From NCBI GenBank assembly GCA_017551925.1, contig JAFZKA010000031.1:1-64000 (forward strand): DNA of 64,000 bases, in the 5' to 3' direction. This document shows positions 33,641 to 43,085 of this stretch, piece after piece. Below the pieces are notes generated by a model, which saw only the letters and a program-made list of their open reading frames with translations, did not search any database and was not told where the DNA came from. The DNA comes from Bacteroidaceae bacterium (GTDB lineage: Bacteria > Bacteroidota > Bacteroidia > Bacteroidales > Bacteroidaceae). Made by a program: the position numbers and the translations under genes. Every line of letters begins with the position of its first letter. Positions within the stretch are counted from its first letter, which is position 1.

Positions 33641-35068
33641 ATGAATAAATTGGTTTTTGCGACATTAATAATGTTGTTGTATGCGAATCTGGGATTTTCC
33701 CAACCAGCGGAGTATATTAATAAAACTGAATCTCCTAGGAACCGGGTGTTGATTCAAACTATTGGGATAAGATACAAAGAGAATGATTTGCATTCTGCCT
33801 CAAGTTTAAGCCAATATAGAAAAAGTTTAGCGGAGAAATATATATTCCCGGGTTATCCAGATAGCAGCATTGTTTTTTCACTTCACGGGGATACTTTGAG
33901 CGCATCAATAATTGACTCTCACTTGAAAAATCTTGAATATGAGACGAGTTCTACAGATGTTGTCATTATTCATATCATTGGGCATGGAGAATATGACGAG
34001 GCAAATGATATGTATTACTTAATTTGCAGTGATGGTAGTAAACTGAGTGGCGATGATTTATGCAAATATATAACAACAATTTCTGGCAAAGGTGCTCTTG
34101 TTGTTGTATTTCTTGACACTTGTCATTCTGGTGCCTTATTCAAAAAAGGGGAGAATGGAAGTCATTTTGGCAATAATGGGGGCGTTGCCCTTTTTGCCGC
34201 ATCGCAACGTAAACAAGATGCCACAGATTTAGGACAAAGCAAATTTACGAATACTATCTTTGAAGTATTGAAAACAAATAAGAGTTTGACATTAGGCACG
34301 TTAGCAAAAAAAATAGGTGAAAAATATCACAATGATTCTATAGAGAAAGAAATTGATATTTCTACAGGCCAAAATCCATATGCTTTCTTTTTCCCTAAGA
34401 ACAGATTTTTAGATGGATATAAGATAAAAGATTATCCAATAATAAGAGCTGCTGTATCAAAAAAAACGATAGGTAAGGATACGCTCCAATCAACGAATAG
34501 TAGATTCTACGTTGGCATCACCGTAGGATCAAACCATACTTGCACTCCATATGCTAACGTAAATCTAGGTGTTGACATTAACAATAGCCATAAAATTGAA
34601 GCTGGATTTACCCACTCGCTACTAAAAAAATCAGATGAAGTATATATGTATGACAATAATGGAATCATACAGAACGCACTTCAATATAAGGCGATGTCTT
34701 TTTATGCGCGGTATGGATTTAATTGGCTTTCTTTGTGTAAAGACAAGAGACGTTCAGAATTCATAACACTTGCAGGCCTTTCAGGGAATATAGTTAAAGG
34801 TGATAATCTTTCCGGATTCAATAGCAGTATTGGAAAAACTGCAGGTTCATTAATGGGTGATGTCTGTTGTAGATGGGCATTGGATTTATCTAAAGATAAT
34901 AAACGTAATGTCCTTTTACATATGACTGCAGGTTTTGATTTTCCCATAAAAAGAGACGGTAATGTCTGCAACGTTTTAAACAGTGAGAAGTATATAAAGA
35001 ATTGGTGTTCTTTTAGGCCATATATTGAGGCCGGGGTTATCATCAGTCCAAAATTCTTGAATTTTTGA
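33641..35068 (+). CDS. Secreted caspase-like (C14) protease with beta-barrel-like C-terminus
   Basis: 475 residues. A signal peptide (about 1-20) is followed by a caspase-fold domain with the catalytic pair His115 (VIIHIIGHGEYDE) and Cys161 (VVVFLDTCHSG). Residues about 290-475 alternate hydrophobic and polar positions in strand-like stretches and end in a terminal Phe (SPKFLNF), the pattern of outer-membrane beta-barrels. A protease anchored in the outer membrane is therefore plausible. The family cleaves after basic residues (metacaspases) or acidic ones; specificity is not visible. Neighbours are a CHASE2 sensor, a small secreted protein and a BACON protein, all in one tight A+T-rich run. 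Confidence 0.75.
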   Translation: MNKLVFATLIMLLYANLGFSQPAEYINKTESPRNRVLIQTIGIRYKENDLHSASSLSQYRKSLAEKYIFPGYPDSSIVFSLHGDTLSASIIDSHLKNLEYETSSTDVVIIHIIGHGEYDEANDMYYLICSDGSKLSGDDLCKYITTISGKGALVVVFLDTCHSGALFKKGENGSHFGNNGGVALFAASQRKQDATDLGQSKFTNTIFEVLKTNKSLTLGTLAKKIGEKYHNDSIEKEIDISTGQNPYAFFFPKNRFLDGYKIKDYPIIRAAVSKKTIGKDTLQSTNSRFYVGITVGSNHTCTPYANVNLGVDINNSHKIEAGFTHSLLKKSDEVYMYDNNGIIQNALQYKAMSFYARYGFNWLSLCKDKRRSEFITLAGLSGNIVKGDNLSGFNSSIGKTAGSLMGDVCCRWALDLSKDNKRNVLLHMTAGFDFPIKRDGNVCNVLNSEKYIKNWCSFRPYIEAGVIISPKFLNF

Positions 35069-35071
35069 GTT

Positions 35072-36841
35072 ATGAAATACATAAGAGTCATAAAAACAAT
35101 CTTGTTGGTCCTACTAATTCTCTTTGCTGATTGTAGTGAAGACTTGGAAGGATACATGGTAAACGGGAATTACCTCAAAATAGAAAACACAGAGAATGGA
35201 ATCCTGAACTTTTCTGATGAAGTAACCAGTCGTTTTGTGACTATCAACTCAAAAGGAATATGGAACATAACTTCAAAACCTAATTGGCTCAATGTTACGC
35301 CAATTTCTGGGGAAGGTAGAACAACGGTATCTTTTAAAGTTACGGATAATCCATCAAGCGAAGATAGCAGAAGTGATACTGTAAAGATAGCATTGGGCGA
35401 TTTGGTGAGTAATATTATTGCTAATCAGGCTGCTTCTGCATACAGGCCATTTACGTTATCAACAACATCCTTGGAATTTGGTGCAAATGATACAGATGAA
35501 AAAATAATCAACTTGTATTCAAATTCAAGTTGGTCTATAGTCAATAAAAAAGGATGGTGTCATATTACTCCGACTGAAGGAAAAGGAAATGGAGAATTGA
35601 CAATTAGTTGTGAAGAGAATACGACAGGTAAGGATCGTAAAAATGTTATTGAAATTAAAACTTCTAGAGAAACTATATCTGTTTCAATTGAACAAAGTGA
35701 GAATAAGTTTTATCTCAAGGCATTTCCGGAGAATCTAGCTATTTTCGCAGGAAAGGGCGGTTCGCAAGACATTCTGATTTTAAGCAATACTGATTGGATG
35801 ATTGGATATAGCGATGAATGGTGCAAACCTTCCGAGTTTCGCGGAAATGGTGATAAAATAATTTCCATTACTGCCAGTCAGAACACATTGACTATTCCAA
35901 GAAATGCTACGATAATGATCTCTTGGGCAGATGAAGAGAAGGTTATTAATGTAACGCAGGAAAAAGGTGAAGACCCCAGATTGTCAGTCACCCCCCAGAC
36001 AATTGGACAAGTCTCTAGTGATGGTGGTAGCTATAAGTTTACCATATCTAGCAATGTTGAGTGGACTGTTGAAAATACCAAGGAATGGTGCCATGTGTTC
36101 ATAGAAGATGATGACTTTAAGATTACAGTTGATAAGAATCCTATTGGGAGTGTCGAACGTTATGATACCTTAACTATAAAATCAACAGCTGGTGATAAGA
36201 CAATATTCGTACACCAAGCAGCTGGGCCAACTCCTGTGTTGAATATAGTCCCTTCAACATTAGAGACTTTACAGTATGATAATAATGGCGGAACTAAACC
36301 GTTCACCATTCAAAGCAACATAGAATGGAGCTTAACGTGTAGTGATGAATCTTGGTGTCATATTGAAACACAAACAAGCACTGTTACCGGCAATGGAGAA
36401 GTAGAAGTAAAGGTTAAGGTTGATGCAAATCCACCAGAAGAACCAGAAAGGACATGTAATCTCATTATTCAATCTACATGGTTTGATGATAGGATTATTA
36501 TGGTTCGCCAAGAGAAAGGGGATGATGGTTATGTCCACGTTTCAGATAGTGTTTTGAATACGAATCCTCAGGGAGATAATAATTCATTTAGCATAGAAAG
36601 CAATCTTTCTAATTGGTCTGTATCAAGTAACGTGAGTTGGTGTGAGGTTAAAACCTCACAGGGTTCTTTCAATGGAACAGTAGAATTGACGGTTGGTATG
36701 AATTCTGACACAGAGGCCCGCGATGCCATTATCACCATTAAATCTGCGATTAATGATATTATGGTAAAAGTACACCAGGAGCCTAAGGCTATACCCGGCG
36801 ACGACGATAACCCTAATCCAAGTTATTCAAATAAACGCTAA
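35072..36841 (+). CDS. BACON-domain repeat protein, probable lipoprotein
   Basis: 589 residues. The N-terminus has a hydrophobic segment ending LFADCSEDLE; the Cys followed by acidic residues resembles a Bacteroidetes lipoprotein with surface-export signal, although Asp at -1 is unusual. About six BACON-type beta-sandwich repeats follow (roughly residues 42-115, 119-209, 212-297, 301-383, 387-478 and 484-570), each with WxI.....W and a closing VxQ motif (for example VNVTQEKG, VHQAAG, VRQEKGD). BACON domains bind glycans or mucin, or act as spacers. The C-terminus is short and rich in Asp/Asn/Pro. The gene starts 3 nt after the caspase-like gene. Confidence 0.82.
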   Translation: MKYIRVIKTILLVLLILFADCSEDLEGYMVNGNYLKIENTENGILNFSDEVTSRFVTINSKGIWNITSKPNWLNVTPISGEGRTTVSFKVTDNPSSEDSRSDTVKIALGDLVSNIIANQAASAYRPFTLSTTSLEFGANDTDEKIINLYSNSSWSIVNKKGWCHITPTEGKGNGELTISCEENTTGKDRKNVIEIKTSRETISVSIEQSENKFYLKAFPENLAIFAGKGGSQDILILSNTDWMIGYSDEWCKPSEFRGNGDKIISITASQNTLTIPRNATIMISWADEEKVINVTQEKGEDPRLSVTPQTIGQVSSDGGSYKFTISSNVEWTVENTKEWCHVFIEDDDFKITVDKNPIGSVERYDTLTIKSTAGDKTIFVHQAAGPTPVLNIVPSTLETLQYDNNGGTKPFTIQSNIEWSLTCSDESWCHIETQTSTVTGNGEVEVKVKVDANPPEEPERTCNLIIQSTWFDDRIIMVRQEKGDDGYVHVSDSVLNTNPQGDNNSFSIESNLSNWSVSSNVSWCEVKTSQGSFNGTVELTVGMNSDTEARDAIITIKSAINDIMVKVHQEPKAIPGDDDNPNPSYSNKR

Positions 36842-36847
36842 ATAACT

Positions 36848-39800
36848 ATGAAACAGCTTTTTCTAAAATATATTGCAGCAATAGCTATCAGTTTTTGTCC
36901 TGCCACTTTATTAGCTGAGAGTTTCACAGTAGGTGATGTTACGTATGAAACAGACCCTAATGATAGTGAGGCTGTTATTTTAACCAATGGAAAAAGTAAA
37001 AGTGGGGAATTTGAAATACCTCAAAAAATCACAATGGGTTCAAAAACATATTATGTTAGAACAATTGGTAAAAGTGCATTTTACTTTTCAAACCTCAAAT
37101 CAATTATTATCCCTGAAGGAGTAACAACCATACAAGAAAGTGCTTTTTCCTACAGCAAACTTGAATCTGTACAACTGCCGACTACTCTTAACTCTATTGG
37201 TAATAATGCTTTCTATTCCACTCTTATCACAGAAATAGCCATACCAAAAAATGTTTCATCTATAGGAAATCAATTTTTATGTGATTGTGATTCGCTCACT
37301 ACTATTTTGGTTAACGGAGAAAATGAACATTTTGACTCAAGAAACAATTGCAATGCTGTGATAAGAAAAACAGACAATGTACTTATACAGGGGTGTAAGA
37401 GCTCAACTATACCCGAAGGAATAGCAGTTATTGGTGCATATGCTTTCCATGAAATTCCCATTGAAACAATATCATTGCCAACTACTATTAGAACAATTGG
37501 TAAAAGTGCATTTTACTTTTCAAACCTCAAATCAATTATTATCCCTGAAGGAGTAACAACCATACAAGAAAGTGCTTTTTCCTACAGCAAACTTGAATCT
37601 GTACAACTGCCGACTACTCTTAACTCTATTGGTAATAATGCTTTCTATAGTATTGCTAAAAATGCAACACTACTAATACCATATGGATTGACTTCATTTT
37701 TTGAAGAGAAGGGTGTGAATCAGTATTTTAGTACTATTGAAGAATATAATATTAGTCGTTTCACTTACGAAGGTATTGATTATTTAGCAGACGAGAATAA
37801 TCCTAGAAATCTATGGGTAATAGCAACTAATCCAAAGTATGCAGAGCCGACCTATACTATACCTTCGTCATTCTCTAAGTATGGAATTACTTATACAGTT
37901 ATAGGCATTGGTGAAACTGCATTTATGGATTGTGAAAACCTGGAATCTATTATATTACCTCAAACCATAACTACTATTGAACATGAGGCTTTTAAAAATT
38001 GTAGCAATCTAACAAGTATTGATTTATCGACCACCCTTACTACAATTGGTTATGCTGCATTCTACAGTTGCAGGAAACTAAGTTCCATACAGTTTCCTAC
38101 CAGTCTAATCAAAATTGGCAGTAATGCTTTTCAATATTCTGGAATAAAAACTGTATTTATTCCCCAAAACCTTGCTGAAATAGGAAATAGAGCTTTTGCC
38201 GGATGCGACAGCCTTACAGCTATTATTGTTGATGACAATAATCTTATTTACAATTCTAAGGATAATTGTAATGCTGTCCTAAAAGGAACAGAATTAGTGG
38301 CTGGCTGTAAAAACACAATAATTCCAGAGGGTACTACAACGATTGGAGATGCAGCGTTTTATGATCATAAATTATTAATTGATATAACACTCCCACAGTC
38401 TATAAAAAATATAGAAGATAATGCATTTAGTGGTTGTAGTAACCTTAAATCAATTAATGTACCAATGAGTGTTACAAACATTGGTGATTTAGCCTTTTAT
38501 GCATGCCGCAATTTAGAATCAATTCAAATACCGGAAAACACCCTATCTATAGGTGAATATGCCTTTGCTTTCTGTTCAGAACTAAAGGAGATAGAATCAT
38601 ATATAAAGAATCCATTTGATTTAGAGGAAGGAGTATTTGACTTTAATAAAAACAATACTACTCTCTTTGTGCCTGTTGGAACAATTAATGATTATAAGCA
38701 AAAATCAGGATGGAAGGATTTTTCTAATATACAGGAAATAGGTTTGCCTGTTGTTTTTGAAAATAGTGATTTTACTTTCTATGGACTCAAAAAGAAAAAG
38801 ACAGCAACCATCACATCCTTTAAAGGATCAGATTCAATTGTTGTTCTGCCTACAAATGTAAGCAACGATAACATTGAATATTCAATTATTGGTATCAAAG
38901 ACTCCGCATTTGCTAACAGTAAGATTGTAAGTCTTGAAATACCTGTTGAGATAGGAACAATAGGACAAGGTATACTCCATAACTGCTATGAATTAGCTGC
39001 CATTATTTGGAAGTTGAATACTAAGCCTACACAAGAGTTCATTAAGAACATTAAAAATCCTAATCTTTTATTCTATGTGAAATCAGCAAACCAAGTACCC
39101 AATAATATACAAAACGTTGTTATTGGCAGCGAAGCTGACAACATCATTCTTTGCGATGCAACTAATAGTCGTTTCTATTGCCCTATTCCATTTGTTGCCA
39201 AGAACATCTCATATACACGCTCCTTTAGTATGAAAACGGAAAAAGAAAATGCGCAAGGATGGGAATCAATAGCATTACCTTTTGACGTCCAGTCTTATAA
39301 AACCAGCAAAGGAGAGATTCTAAAACCTTATCTCTTAGCTAATGCAGGTGAAAAAAGATTCTGGTTAAGAGAGTTTGGTCTTAATGGATTTACTGAGACA
39401 TCTGTTATTAGGGCAAACACACCATATATTATCTCAATGCCCAACTGGGATGGATATCAGGATTATTATAATATAACTGGAGATGTCATTTTTTCCGCTG
39501 AAGATGTGACTGTTCCCGCGACTAAAACAGAGCCGATAACTCTTGGTAGCTATCAATTCTGGCCATCATTCCGACAAATTGAAACCGGGAATGAACTATA
39601 TTCTTTGAATAAAACCGAATACGGGAATAACGCGCCCGGTAGTACTTTTGTAAAGGATATTAGAACCATTACACCTTTTGAGGCATATTTTACCAGAACC
39701 GGAAGCAATGCCCCAACAAGAAGTATTTCTATAAAAGATCTTACATCTGGTACCACCGACTTGACATATAGACATTTCATTACAAAGATTACTGTTGAAA

Positions 39801-39961
39801 ACGGAGTAGTTTATATAGATGCATTATCAGATGGGGTATGCAATATTTACACACTTAACGGACAATTATTTAGGGTTATAATACTCAAAACTGGAAAGAA
39901 TGTCATCAATGACATTCCAAATGGAATATATATCATTAACGGAAGAACTATCATTATCTAA
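36848..39961 (+). CDS. BspA-type leucine-rich repeat surface protein
   Basis: 1037 residues with a signal peptide (ends LLAES, about residue 24). Two large blocks of LRR_5-type repeats (SIGNNAFYS, TIGDAAFYD, IEDNAFSGCSNLKSI and the like) cover about residues 70-300 and 350-620. A mixed C-terminal region ends with a sorting-domain-like tail (VENGVVYIDALSDGVCNIYT ... NGIYIINGRTIII). BspA-like proteins bind fibronectin, other cells or host surfaces. Part of the first block is an exact 161-bp duplication (37056-37216 and 37488-37648), indicating recent internal recombination. It is the last gene of the A+T-rich cassette. Confidence 0.88.
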   Translation: MKQLFLKYIAAIAISFCPATLLAESFTVGDVTYETDPNDSEAVILTNGKSKSGEFEIPQKITMGSKTYYVRTIGKSAFYFSNLKSIIIPEGVTTIQESAFSYSKLESVQLPTTLNSIGNNAFYSTLITEIAIPKNVSSIGNQFLCDCDSLTTILVNGENEHFDSRNNCNAVIRKTDNVLIQGCKSSTIPEGIAVIGAYAFHEIPIETISLPTTIRTIGKSAFYFSNLKSIIIPEGVTTIQESAFSYSKLESVQLPTTLNSIGNNAFYSIAKNATLLIPYGLTSFFEEKGVNQYFSTIEEYNISRFTYEGIDYLADENNPRNLWVIATNPKYAEPTYTIPSSFSKYGITYTVIGIGETAFMDCENLESIILPQTITTIEHEAFKNCSNLTSIDLSTTLTTIGYAAFYSCRKLSSIQFPTSLIKIGSNAFQYSGIKTVFIPQNLAEIGNRAFAGCDSLTAIIVDDNNLIYNSKDNCNAVLKGTELVAGCKNTIIPEGTTTIGDAAFYDHKLLIDITLPQSIKNIEDNAFSGCSNLKSINVPMSVTNIGDLAFYACRNLESIQIPENTLSIGEYAFAFCSELKEIESYIKNPFDLEEGVFDFNKNNTTLFVPVGTINDYKQKSGWKDFSNIQEIGLPVVFENSDFTFYGLKKKKTATITSFKGSDSIVVLPTNVSNDNIEYSIIGIKDSAFANSKIVSLEIPVEIGTIGQGILHNCYELAAIIWKLNTKPTQEFIKNIKNPNLLFYVKSANQVPNNIQNVVIGSEADNIILCDATNSRFYCPIPFVAKNISYTRSFSMKTEKENAQGWESIALPFDVQSYKTSKGEILKPYLLANAGEKRFWLREFGLNGFTETSVIRANTPYIISMPNWDGYQDYYNITGDVIFSAEDVTVPATKTEPITLGSYQFWPSFRQIETGNELYSLNKTEYGNNAPGSTFVKDIRTITPFEAYFTRTGSNAPTRSISIKDLTSGTTDLTYRHFITKITVENGVVYIDALSDGVCNIYTLNGQLFRVIILKTGKNVINDIPNGIYIINGRTIII
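37056..37216 (+). repeat. Exact 161-bp direct repeat, first copy
   Basis: Identical to 37488-37648, offset 432 bp (144 codons), so the reading frame is kept. It encodes two leucine-rich repeat units within the LRR protein. Confidence 0.9.
37488..37648 (+). repeat. Exact 161-bp direct repeat, second copy
   Basis: Second copy of 37056-37216. Recombination between the two would delete or add exactly 144 residues. Confidence 0.9.
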
Positions 39962-39972
39962 TTGTAGTTATT

Positions 39973-40830
39973 ATGACAGCACAAGAGTTCACCCACCCTG
40001 ATGATGCGGCGGCACTAAAGAAACTGGAGAGTATTCCGCTACTGCCCACTCTGACCAAGACCTTCATGGATGTTGGTGCTGAGCAGATGATGTATGGGAC
40101 CAATATGGCTACTAAGGTCAAGCTATCTCCAACACAACTGCCAAAACTATACAATATTTTGCCACCACTCTGTGCCAGGCTTGGGATTAAGGAACCAGAA
40201 TTCTTTTTAGAGATGACTCCTGTGCCTAATGCATATGCTTTTGGCGATACATATACAGCAATTACCATAACATCAGGTATTGTTGACCTTTTGACAGAAG
40301 AGGAATTGATAGCTTGTGTTGCACATGAATGTGGACACATCCTATGCAGGCATATGCTGTACCACACTATGGCCTCAATGCTTGTCAATGGAGCTATGCA
40401 ATCAGATATTCTGGGGGCTATAGCAGCACCGCTTAAATTCGCTCTTCTTTATTGGAACCGTAAGAGTGAACTGAGTTGTGACCGTGTGGCCACCTTCTGC
40501 TGTGGGCCTGAGACTACTATCAGGCTTATGACCAGGCTTGCCGGAGGTCCAAAGAACATTACTGATGAAATTAATCTTGTAGAGTTTGCTGAGCAGGCAG
40601 ACCAGTATGATGCCATATGTAAGGATGGAATGTGGAACAAGACACTCCAGACTTTTGCCGTATTAAATCAGGATCATCCGTTTGCATCAGTTAGAGTGCG
40701 TGAAACATTGCGTTGGGTTGTGGATGATAAGTATAAGAAACTGAGGGAGAAATATCCATCATGCCCGCATTGCTATAGAGAAATAAAGCCAGGAGCACGT
40801 TTCTGCACTAATTGTGGTAAAGGACTATAA
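39973..40830 (+). CDS. M48-type metallopeptidase with C-terminal zinc ribbon
   Basis: 285 residues. The zinc-protease motif HECGH lies at 118-122 within ELIACVAHECGHILCRHML. The third zinc ligand is probably the Glu in RKSELSCDRVA, the M48 pattern ExxxD. The C-terminus carries a zinc ribbon, CPHC ... CTNCGK (about residues 264-285), like the double-cysteine tail of the next protein. No signal peptide is evident, so it is probably cytoplasmic. It is the first gene of a seven-gene, closely spaced run ending at 44548. The substrate is unknown; M48 peptidases often act in protein quality control. Confidence 0.85.
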   Translation: MTAQEFTHPDDAAALKKLESIPLLPTLTKTFMDVGAEQMMYGTNMATKVKLSPTQLPKLYNILPPLCARLGIKEPEFFLEMTPVPNAYAFGDTYTAITITSGIVDLLTEEELIACVAHECGHILCRHMLYHTMASMLVNGAMQSDILGAIAAPLKFALLYWNRKSELSCDRVATFCCGPETTIRLMTRLAGGPKNITDEINLVEFAEQADQYDAICKDGMWNKTLQTFAVLNQDHPFASVRVRETLRWVVDDKYKKLREKYPSCPHCYREIKPGARFCTNCGKGL

Positions 40831-40842
40831 TAACTAACCGGT

Positions 40843-41550
40843 ATGAACATTACACCATTTCTTGCCAAAGCATTCCAGGAACTGGATAATAAAATGCAAG
40901 GCATATTGAACGGGACTAAGATTGAGAGTATTAAAGAGACTATCAGCTACTATGCTATAGCTGCAGCAATTGCCAGCATGATTGCCGCTGTAGTTCCAGG
41001 TGGCGGTGGACTGATTGCAGCTGCAGCCCAAGTAGGTTTTCTGTGGGCTACGTACGTAAAAATAAACAAGACAATCGGACTATCGATGACCGATGAGACA
41101 TCAAAGTTTCTTGCTAACGCCATTCTTACTAATCTTATCACTTACTATGGCGCATTGCTTGCCGGTCATATTGTTGCAAGCGTGGTTGCGTTTATACCCA
41201 TTGCTGGAAGTGCCCTGGCAGCTGCGGCAGAGGGCCTGATTGGTTACACTGCAATTTATGTTTCGGCATACATATACATTAAACTTATAACACGTGTAGT
41301 CAAGCCTGACGGGAGTATTGAAATTGCAGATAAGGACAAAACCAGTGATATAATCAAGCAGATTATGGCACGCGAAGATATGAAGGGGCTTGTAAAAGAG
41401 AGTACCAAGCAGTTTAAGGATGCCCAGAAGAGCGGTGCCATTGATGCCGTTAAGGCATTAAAGAGATGCCCCGAGTGCGGTACTCCGTACAGTGAAGGAG
41501 ATCATTTCTGTTCTGTCTGCGGACATGACCTGACAAAATCTAACAAATAA
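40843..41550 (+). CDS. Helical membrane-associated protein with C-terminal zinc ribbon
   Basis: 235 residues. The central part (about 30-160) has alternating Ala/Gly-rich hydrophobic helices (AAAIASMIAAVVPGGGGLIA, AGHIVASVVAFIPIAGSALA), reminiscent of DUF697-type membrane-interacting domains. The last 30 residues form a zinc ribbon, CPECGTPYSEGDHFCSVCGH, similar to that of the M48 peptidase encoded just before. The shared zinc-ribbon tails suggest the two proteins meet the same partner or each other. Twelve nt separate the genes. The function is otherwise unknown. Confidence 0.6.
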   Translation: MNITPFLAKAFQELDNKMQGILNGTKIESIKETISYYAIAAAIASMIAAVVPGGGGLIAAAAQVGFLWATYVKINKTIGLSMTDETSKFLANAILTNLITYYGALLAGHIVASVVAFIPIAGSALAAAAEGLIGYTAIYVSAYIYIKLITRVVKPDGSIEIADKDKTSDIIKQIMAREDMKGLVKESTKQFKDAQKSGAIDAVKALKRCPECGTPYSEGDHFCSVCGHDLTKSNK

Positions 41551-41563
41551 AACAGCAAACATT

Positions 41564-41842
41564 ATGAATACCTTTTTTGAAGATGAAGATACTCTAAACA
41601 TAGAGGACCTGATTATGGAACAGCCCTCATTCCAAAAGATTATGGAGGATGGGATTGTTACAAAGGAAGAGTTGGAGGAGCAGGCACAGAGGGTTATTGC
41701 CAGCCTGAAAGCTTTTGAAAAGGATGCCACTCCCGCACAGATAGACAAAGTTAGAGAGATACTTGCTGAAATATCAGTGCTGGTAGCAGTTAGGAACCAG
41801 TATGAGAAGCAGATAGCAAACAATAATACTACCTTACTTTGA
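41564..41842 (+). CDS. Small acidic helical protein, unknown function
   Basis: 92 residues, mostly predicted helix, with an acidic N-terminus (MNTFFEDEDTLNIEDLIMEQ) and a coiled-coil-like middle (EELEEQAQRVIASLKAFEKD). There is no signal peptide or membrane segment. Its stop codon overlaps the TTG start of the sigma factor (TTGA, 41839-41842), implying translational coupling, so a role linked to the sigma factor is plausible. Not recognised as any named family. Confidence 0.6.
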   Translation: MNTFFEDEDTLNIEDLIMEQPSFQKIMEDGIVTKEELEEQAQRVIASLKAFEKDATPAQIDKVREILAEISVLVAVRNQYEKQIANNNTTLL

Positions 41843-42393
41843 CCGACATAGAAATCATACAGGGCTTAATCGCGCGCGAAAATCGAATAACGCAGACATT
41901 CTTCTTTGAGGAGTGTCGGCCGTTGTTTTGTAAGATTATCAGCCAGGTTTTCAGTTATGAGGTGGATTATGATGAATTTGTCAATGAACTGTATGTTTAC
42001 CTTATGGAGAATGATGCTCAGAAGTTGCGTGATTTTGAGTATCGCAGTTCTGTGTATATGTGGCTCAAGGTAATAGCTATCAGATATTTTATCAAGAAGA
42101 GAGATAGAATGATAGATGTCACTCCGGAAAGTACTCCTTATGATAGGCCGGAATTGATTGAAGACGATGATGATAACGGAATTGCTATTAGTGATTTAAA
42201 TACACTGTTCAGCCGGATGCCTACAGAACGTTATGTCTATGTGTTAAGGAATTTGCTGATAGAAGACTGTGATCCTGATAAATTGGCACAAGAGATGGGT
42301 GTGACTAAAGCTAATCTGTATAATATTAAACGGCGTGCAATGGCGCAACTGACACGCATAGCACTTAAAGATATCAATAAGTATGGCAAATAA
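41839..42393 (+). CDS. RNA polymerase sigma factor, ECF-like
   Basis: 184 residues. Region 2 is seen in YDEFVNELYVYLMENDAQKL ... YRSSVYMWLKVIAIRYFIKK, and region 4 with its helix-turn-helix in DPDKLAQEMGVTKANLYNIK. The start is a TTG overlapping the previous stop; no in-frame ATG lies before region 2, so TTG is likely real. The downstream gene overlaps its end by 11 bases. The sigma factor probably directs its own operon or the WG-repeat and peptidase genes around it, with the next protein as antagonist. The target promoter is not identifiable here. Confidence 0.82.
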   Translation: MTDIEIIQGLIARENRITQTFFFEECRPLFCKIISQVFSYEVDYDEFVNELYVYLMENDAQKLRDFEYRSSVYMWLKVIAIRYFIKKRDRMIDVTPESTPYDRPELIEDDDDNGIAISDLNTLFSRMPTERYVYVLRNLLIEDCDPDKLAQEMGVTKANLYNIKRRAMAQLTRIALKDINKYGK

Positions 42394-43042
42394 TCACATA
42401 TCTGATGAACTGCTCGCTGCTTTCATGGAAGGCAATGTTAATGAGCAGGAGTTGGCTCAGGTGTTAAGGGCCGCTAGGACTGATGCGGAACTTCAAGAGG
42501 TGCTAAATATAGCGTTAGAAGTAAATGATGAATCTCATCCTATGCTGCAAATGGCGGCTGAAGGCAGACGAAATCTTTGTGATGTGCAGTGTGAGACATT
42601 TATACTGAACGAAATGGGTGATGAAACAACTGTTGATGAACTGTTTGAGATTGCTAAGGATAAACACTGGTTGCGCAGAACTGGTACGCCGCTGTATTGT
42701 ATAGGAAATATTCTTGAGTACAAGGGGCTTGAGGTAAAAAGGATGTATGATGCTACCTTGGATGATATAAAAACTCTACTGAATGAAGGTTGGGGCGTAA
42801 TTGTGGCTGTTGATAGTGATAAACTATACCCTGAACGCATTGATGAAGAGGATGAAACGAATCACGCTGTTGTGGTAACAGGTATTGATGCTGATTCTGA
42901 CCAAATAAGCATTTATGATCCAAGCAACACAACTAAGGTTGATATTAAACAGCCGTTGTTTATGTCAGCATGGAATGAATCCCATAACTATCTGGTTAGT
43001 GCCTGTAATAAGAAAAAAACAAGTAAGGTGATAGATTCTTGA
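42383..43042 (+). CDS. C39-like cysteine peptidase with anti-sigma-like N-terminus
   Basis: 219 residues. Residues 1-45 (HISDELLAAFMEGNVNEQEL) look like the N-terminal helix pair of anti-sigma factors, without zinc ligands. Residues 60-210 match the papain-like C39_2 pattern: NLCDVQCETFILNEMG with Cys66 (or Cys70) as nucleophile, RRTGTPLYCIGNILEYKG, GWGVIVAVD and NHAVVVTGI ... ISIYDPSN with the catalytic His and a structural Asp. It overlaps the sigma factor gene by 11 nt. A cysteine peptidase fused to a sigma-binding segment would be an unusual way to control an ECF sigma factor. No signal peptide. Confidence 0.6.
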   Translation: MANNHISDELLAAFMEGNVNEQELAQVLRAARTDAELQEVLNIALEVNDESHPMLQMAAEGRRNLCDVQCETFILNEMGDETTVDELFEIAKDKHWLRRTGTPLYCIGNILEYKGLEVKRMYDATLDDIKTLLNEGWGVIVAVDSDKLYPERIDEEDETNHAVVVTGIDADSDQISIYDPSNTTKVDIKQPLFMSAWNESHNYLVSACNKKKTSKVIDS

Positions 43043-43085
43043 ATGGATTGTACTCTATAAGGCATAACATTATTAGAGTACAGTT

